Below the pieces are notes generated by a model. It saw only the letters and a list, made by a program, of their open reading frames with translations. It was not told the origin of the DNA and did no database searches. This document shows, piece by piece, positions 5,857 to 8,635 of a DNA stretch of 8,635 nt (positions within the stretch are counted from its first letter, which is position 1; every line of letters starts with the position of its first letter). Origin of the DNA: Oscillospiraceae bacterium. GTDB taxonomy: Bacteria > Bacillota > Clostridia > Oscillospirales > Ruminococcaceae. Made by a program: the position numbers and the translations under genes. The stretch covers positions 1 to 8,635 of the forward strand of contig JAQUTM010000091.1 in assembly GCA_028694405.1 (NCBI GenBank), read 5' to 3'.

Positions 5857-6957
5857 ATGCCTATAAATATGTATATAAATGATTTACCTGAAAACTTTTT
5901 ATTGCCTAACATTTCTGAACCGCTTGTGGCGTGGTACCGCAAACATGCCCGTCCCTTGCCGTGGCGTAAAGGCTGTAATGCGTATCATACCTGGGTTAGC
6001 GAAATTATGTTACAGCAAACCCGTGTAGAAGCCGTTATTCCTTATTATAACCGCTTTTTGCAGCACCTGCCTACCATAGAAGCTTTGGCAAACGCAGATT
6101 TGGAACAGCTAAACAAGCTTTGGCAAGGGCTTGGCTATTACAGCCGCGTACGCAATATGCAAAAAGCCGCTCAACAGGTTGTTACCTTATACAACGGTGT
6201 GCTGCCTGCCGACTACAACCTTTTGCTTACCTTGCCCGGCATTGGCCCATATACCGCCGGCGCCATTGCAAGTATTGCATACGGGCAAAAGGCTCCCGCT
6301 GTAGACGGTAACGTCATGCGCGTGTTAAGCCGCCTTTTTTGTTTGGAAGACGATATTGCACTGCCTGCCACCAAAAAAGGCTTTACCAAGCTTACCTGGG
6401 CTTTGCAAAGCGAAACGGCCCCCGGAGATTTTACACAGGGCATAATGGAGCTGGGAGCTTGTATCTGTATCCCCAACGGAGCACCTAAATGTGCACAGTG
6501 CCCCTTACAAAGCTTTTGCACCGCCTTTGCCCAAGATTGTGCCCTCACTTTACCGGTAAAAAGTGCTGCGCAAAAAAAGCGTCAGGAACATAAAACCCTG
6601 CTTTTTTGTATTGCACAGGGAAAATTATGTTTGCAAAAAAGGCCGGATAAAGGTTTACTGGCGGGTTTATGGCAGCCTGTTTTACTGGACGGCAATTTTT
6701 CTAAAGAAGATGTTTTGGGCTATGTAACGAAACTTGGCGGCACCCCTAAAACAATAGCCGCACTAAAGCCTACCAAACATATTTTTACGCATATTGTGTG
6801 GGACATGGAGGCCTACGCTGTCACCCTGCCCTCTCCTTTATCTATAGAAAACGCCTGTTGGATTACCCCTCGCCAAATAGCGGACAGTTACCCTGTCCCA
6901 AGCGCTTTTAAGGCCGCCCTAACCCAAGCTTTACCTTTTTGGCAAACAGATGTATAG
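5857..6957 (+). CDS. mutY: A/G-specific adenine DNA glycosylase MutY
   Basis: DNA repair enzyme that removes adenine mispaired with 8-oxoguanine. Numbering from ATG 5857 (366 residues). Seen: LPWR at 34-37; SEIMLQQTRVE with catalytic Glu49; helix-hairpin-helix LPGIGPYTAGAIAS at 126-139; VDGNV with catalytic Asp150; a four-cysteine 4Fe-4S site at Cys204, 212, 215 and 221; and a C-terminal NUDIX-like domain (from about 237) with THIVWDMEAYAV, which recognises 8-oxoG in this family. The cysteine spacing is C-x7-C-x2-C-x5-C, one residue longer at the first step than the E. coli pattern. The start is uncertain: TTG 5833 would lie almost on the predicted transcription start, and ATG 5857 and ATG 5869 both lack a strong ribosome binding site (only AAGAAAG upstream). 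The gene stands alone, divergent from the dehydrogenase. The domain architecture is complete, so function is very likely intact. Confidence 0.94.
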   Translation: MPINMYINDLPENFLLPNISEPLVAWYRKHARPLPWRKGCNAYHTWVSEIMLQQTRVEAVIPYYNRFLQHLPTIEALANADLEQLNKLWQGLGYYSRVRNMQKAAQQVVTLYNGVLPADYNLLLTLPGIGPYTAGAIASIAYGQKAPAVDGNVMRVLSRLFCLEDDIALPATKKGFTKLTWALQSETAPGDFTQGIMELGACICIPNGAPKCAQCPLQSFCTAFAQDCALTLPVKSAAQKKRQEHKTLLFCIAQGKLCLQKRPDKGLLAGLWQPVLLDGNFSKEDVLGYVTKLGGTPKTIAALKPTKHIFTHIVWDMEAYAVTLPSPLSIENACWITPRQIADSYPVPSAFKAALTQALPFWQTDV

Positions 6958-7034
6958 CTTACTAAACTTTGGGGTAAAGTAAAGCTTAGAAACCAAATTT
7001 GATACAATTATCTATAATATACTTTTTGCGCCTA

Positions 7035-7063
7035 TTGTAAAAAACAGGAAACAGCTTTATAAT
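7035..7063 (+). promoter_or_regulatory. SigA-type promoter of the small membrane-protein gene
   Basis: -35 TTGTAA (7035-7040), a 17-bp spacer and a perfect -10 TATAAT (7058-7063). Both boxes match those of the PII-like operon promoter. Transcription should begin near 7070, right at the first ribosome binding site, so the leader is very short. Confidence 0.7.
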
Positions 7064-7085
7064 AATACAAAAGGTGGTGTTTGCC

Positions 7086-7445
7086 ATGGGAATTATTTTT
7101 AAGACAGTTGCCGTAATTAAATTTTTAAAAAACTTAAAAAATGCGGGGCATATTGCTGAGGCAAAATACTATCAAACTCAAGCCCAACGCTATAAAAAGC
7201 ATTTCGCCAACCAAAAGAATTGCAAAGGAGAGGTAACTATGAAAAAATCTACATTTGTTGCTTTATTGGTATTTTTAGCTGCTGTAGCCGGTGCATTAGG
7301 CGCAGCATATATGTATTTAAAACAGCGCGAGGAAGAGCTGGACGAGTATGAGCGTCTGCTTTTTAGCGAAGATTTTTCCGAAGATGCTGAACTGGCACAA
7401 GAGGCTGAGCCCGCTGAGCCCGCCCCTGTTGTTGACCCGGAATAA
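7086..7445 (+). CDS. Small single-pass membrane protein, long form; function unknown
   Basis: I do not recognise this gene. The 119-residue frame starts at ATG 7086, 8 nt after AAGGTGG (7071-7077) and about 16 nt after the predicted transcription start. Residues 1-51 are basic and could form amphipathic helices (FKTVAVIKFLKNLKNAG, then YYQTQAQRYKK). Residues 52-119 equal the short form described separately: a transmembrane helix at about 56-77, then an acidic, proline-containing tail. An internal ATG at residue 52 has its own strong ribosome binding site, so this stretch may make two nested proteins, or may be two ancestral small genes now in one frame. A GTG at 7074 is also in frame but lies within the ribosome binding site. 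The gene is monocistronic, ending in a terminator shared with the convergent lipoprotein gene. Confidence 0.6.
   Translation: MGIIFKTVAVIKFLKNLKNAGHIAEAKYYQTQAQRYKKHFANQKNCKGEVTMKKSTFVALLVFLAAVAGALGAAYMYLKQREEELDEYERLLFSEDFSEDAELAQEAEPAEPAPVVDPE
7239..7445 (+). CDS. Small membrane protein, short form from an internal in-frame start
   Basis: A 68-residue protein starting MKKSTF at ATG 7239, preceded by AAAGGAG (7224-7230) with 8-nt spacing, a stronger ribosome binding site than that of the long form. Residues 5-26 form one hydrophobic Ala/Gly-rich helix. A charged segment follows (LKQREEELDEYERLL, 27-41) that could be a short coiled coil, then an acidic tail with repeated Ala-Glu-Pro pieces. 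Taken alone it looks like a complete small membrane protein, with a Lys-Lys N terminus directly before the helix. It may be the principal product, with 7086-7238 acting as leader or as a separate peptide. Function unknown; no domain recognised. Confidence 0.55.
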   Translation: MKKSTFVALLVFLAAVAGALGAAYMYLKQREEELDEYERLLFSEDFSEDAELAQEAEPAEPAPVVDPE

Positions 7446-7466
7446 TTTTACTGTTTGTACTGTTAA

Positions 7467-7518
7467 AAAAGCAGCCTGCTATTTGTCTTTTACACAAGGC
7501 AAACAACCGGCTGCTTTT
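7467..7518. terminator. Bidirectional rho-independent terminator
   Basis: A 10-bp stem (7467-7476 with 7509-7518) encloses a 32-nt loop that can form a weak inner TTTG/CAAA stem. The plus-strand tail is TTTTATTTTA; the minus-strand tail is TTTTTTAAC. It lies between the convergent small membrane gene (ends 7445) and the lipoprotein gene (ends 7522) and serves both. Confidence 0.8.
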
Positions 7519-7521
7519 ATT

Positions 7522-8403
7522 TTAAGATAAATTTGTTATGTTTTCTCCGTCACTTATAAACACTACCGTGTTTAAACAGCTATAGTATAAATCTGTTCCC
7601 TGTTTTTCGTAAGCTGCTTTTATCTCTTCGTCAGCCTGTAAAGCGGTAATTACAGCGTATTGCGGCGCAATTTGCTCAATAAACGCCACACTGTTTCCCG
7701 TTAAGCGGCCGTGATACGGCGCTTTTAACAGATTTATAGCTGGCCACTGCTGCTGCAACAGCTCTGCTAAGCGCTTTTTTTCAGCGTCCCCCGCAAAAAG
7801 CATATTTACGCTGCCATGCCGGACTAATGTTACCAACGAATAATTGTTTTCTCCGCTGTAGCTTTGCTGTTCAGGCGGATAAATGGTTATCTTTATTTCG
7901 CCTAAAGTAAAATCATAGGGCTGGGTTGGATATAGTACAGGTATGCGCTTGCTTTCCAGCACATTGTTTAAAATGGTCAGCTGTTCTTTTTCTCCGTCAT
8001 ACTTTGGTTCTATTACTTGCTTTACGGTAAATTGGTCTACCAGCTGTACCGCTCCTCCAATATGGTCTTTATCGGGGTGGGTTAAAATCAAACAATCGAT
8101 TTGCTGTATTTTTTCTGAATTTAACCAAGCGGTTATAAACGAGACATCTTGCTCCTCGGCAGTGTCAATCATAATAACACCTGCACTGCTTTGTAAAACG
8201 ATACAGTCTGCATCGTCCTTGGTTTTTAAAAAGAATATTTTTACATTATCTGTTCCCACAGGCTCCTGTAAAGACCCCGCCGCGTCGGATTGAGAAATTT
8301 GCGGCAGAGTGCTTGTATGATCAAAACTGCTGCACGCGCCAAAGCATAGTATAATGGCTGTTTGTACCACACAAAGTAAAAATTTTATTTTTCTGTTTTT
8401 CAT
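7522..8403 (-). CDS. Secreted metallo-beta-lactamase-fold lipoprotein, ComEC C-terminal-domain-like
   Basis: A 293-residue predicted lipoprotein hydrolase. Residues 1-24 are a lipoprotein signal (K-rich start, hydrophobic 8-22, F-G-A-C with lipidated Cys24), followed by a short polar linker to about 50. The rest is a metallo-beta-lactamase fold: MIDTAEE at 78-84, HPDKDHIGG at 109-117 (metal motif H-x-D-x-D-H with His109, Asp111, Asp113 and His114), FAGDAE at 203-208 (bridging Asp206) and APYHGR at 228-233 (His231). This motif pattern is that of the COG2333 group, which includes the extracellular C-terminal domain of ComEC, a likely nuclease in DNA uptake; no ComEC membrane channel is attached here. 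The start is ATG 8403, with AGAGGG about 12 nt upstream. All metal ligands look intact. The substrate (DNA, nucleotide or phosphodiester) is unknown. The gene stands alone next to a transposase remnant or neighbour. Confidence 0.85.
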   Translation of the reverse strand: MKNRKIKFLLCVVQTAIILCFGACSSFDHTSTLPQISQSDAAGSLQEPVGTDNVKIFFLKTKDDADCIVLQSSAGVIMIDTAEEQDVSFITAWLNSEKIQQIDCLILTHPDKDHIGGAVQLVDQFTVKQVIEPKYDGEKEQLTILNNVLESKRIPVLYPTQPYDFTLGEIKITIYPPEQQSYSGENNYSLVTLVRHGSVNMLFAGDAEKKRLAELLQQQWPAINLLKAPYHGRLTGNSVAFIEQIAPQYAVITALQADEEIKAAYEKQGTDLYYSCLNTVVFISDGENITNLS

Positions 8404-8445
8404 TGGCGTTTTTAACCCTCTTTACCTTACTGCTTTATGCTTCTT

Positions 8446-8474
8446 ATCATAAAACAACCCTTATAAAACTACAA
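8446..8474 (-). promoter_or_regulatory. Probable promoter of the MBL-fold lipoprotein gene
   Basis: On the minus strand, -35 TTGTAG (8474-8469), a 17-bp spacer and -10 TATGAT (8451-8446). Transcription should begin near 8439, leaving a leader of about 36 nt. It lies some 50 bp from the stop codon of the upstream transposase. Confidence 0.55.
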
Positions 8475-8525
8475 TCATTTCTGTTTTTATTTTACCGCTT
8501 TTTTATATATTGGTAAAGTCAAGCC

Positions 8526-8635
8526 TTAAATTGCACTTTTTGGAAAAATATTCAAATTTTTTAATTCTTGATTAAATAAGTCTATCGGGCGTTGCCAGTT
8601 TAAGGCCTGTCGAGGGTAACAATTCATCCAATGTT
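8526..8635 (-). CDS. C-terminal end of a transposase, probably IS30 family (runs off the window)
   Basis: The last 35 codons of an open frame that enters from the right edge and stops at TAA (8528-8526). The visible peptide contains NCYPRQALNWQRPIDLFNQ followed by a short Lys/Asn tail. A pattern of Tyr/Arg-Pro-Arg-x-x-Leu-x-Trp/Gly-x-x-Pro-x-x-x-Phe close to the C terminus is typical of IS30-family DDE transposases (end of the integrase core), and related DDE families have similar tails. With so little visible, the family call is tentative and I cannot tell whether the element is intact. The insertion end should lie just left of the stop codon, roughly in 8480-8525, but its terminal repeat cannot be identified without the other end. 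Confidence 0.6.
   Translation of the reverse strand, partial: HWMNCYPRQALNWQRPIDLFNQELKNLNIFPKSAI

Noticed and set aside
6956..6988. Weak hairpin after mutY (ACTTT/AAAGT around GGGGT, with outer AGCTT/AAGCT)
   Set aside because: The inner stem is only 5 bp and no T tract follows, so it is not a convincing terminator.
6999..7018. TTGATA followed by TATAAT upstream of the small membrane-protein gene
   Set aside because: The spacing is only 8 bp; the properly spaced promoter lies downstream at 7035-7063.
7943..8293. Open frame on the plus strand inside the lipoprotein gene
   Set aside because: It is antisense to an intact metal-site protein and shows no protein-like features or ribosome binding site.
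8491..8520. TTGACT on the minus strand just past the transposase as an outward-facing IS promoter
   Set aside because: No -10 box lies at 16-18 bp; the nearest (TAAAAT) is 22 bp away.

Overview
The window reads as ordinary chromosome of a low-to-moderate GC Gram-positive bacterium, most likely a member of the Clostridia (perhaps the Oscillospirales). This rests on strong AGGAG-type ribosome binding sites, SigA-like promoters with 17-bp spacers, lipoproteins with serine-rich or polar linkers, and the general look of the proteins. The lineage is an inference from style, not from a marker gene.

Layout from left to right. (1) 1-1252, plus strand: the 3' part of rsmE (16S rRNA m3U1498 methyltransferase), followed 14 bp later by a VanY/M15B-type D-alanyl-D-alanine carboxypeptidase lipoprotein. 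(2) 1253-2870: a clear promoter, a short leader with a GC-rich hairpin, asnS (asparaginyl-tRNA synthetase) and a strong bidirectional terminator. (3) 2919-4544, minus strand: a two-gene operon with its own promoter, encoding a small PII-like protein and then a CPA2/Kef-type cation:proton antiporter that has no C-terminal nucleotide-binding domain. (4) 4572-5778, minus strand: a glycerol dehydrogenase (GldA family) with its own promoter and terminator. (5) 5817-6957, plus strand: mutY (adenine DNA glycosylase), divergent from the dehydrogenase. (6) 7035-7518: a small membrane-protein gene with two in-frame starts, each with a good ribosome binding site. (7) 7522-8474, minus strand: a secreted metallo-beta-lactamase-fold lipoprotein related to the C-terminal domain of ComEC (COG2333-like). 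(8) 8526-8635, minus strand: the C-terminal end of a transposase, probably of the IS30 family, running off the right edge.

Most genes are housekeeping: rRNA modification, tRNA charging, DNA repair and peptidoglycan trimming. The most interesting unit is the PII-like/antiporter operon. PII-family proteins are known to control transporters (GlnK-AmtB, SbtB-SbtA), and this antiporter lacks a built-in regulatory domain, so the small protein is a reasonable candidate for its separate nucleotide-sensing regulator. The second is the nested-start small membrane gene. I found no RNA genes, CRISPR arrays, T-box or other recognisable riboswitches, and no complete mobile element. No intergenic stretch exceeds about 160 bp.
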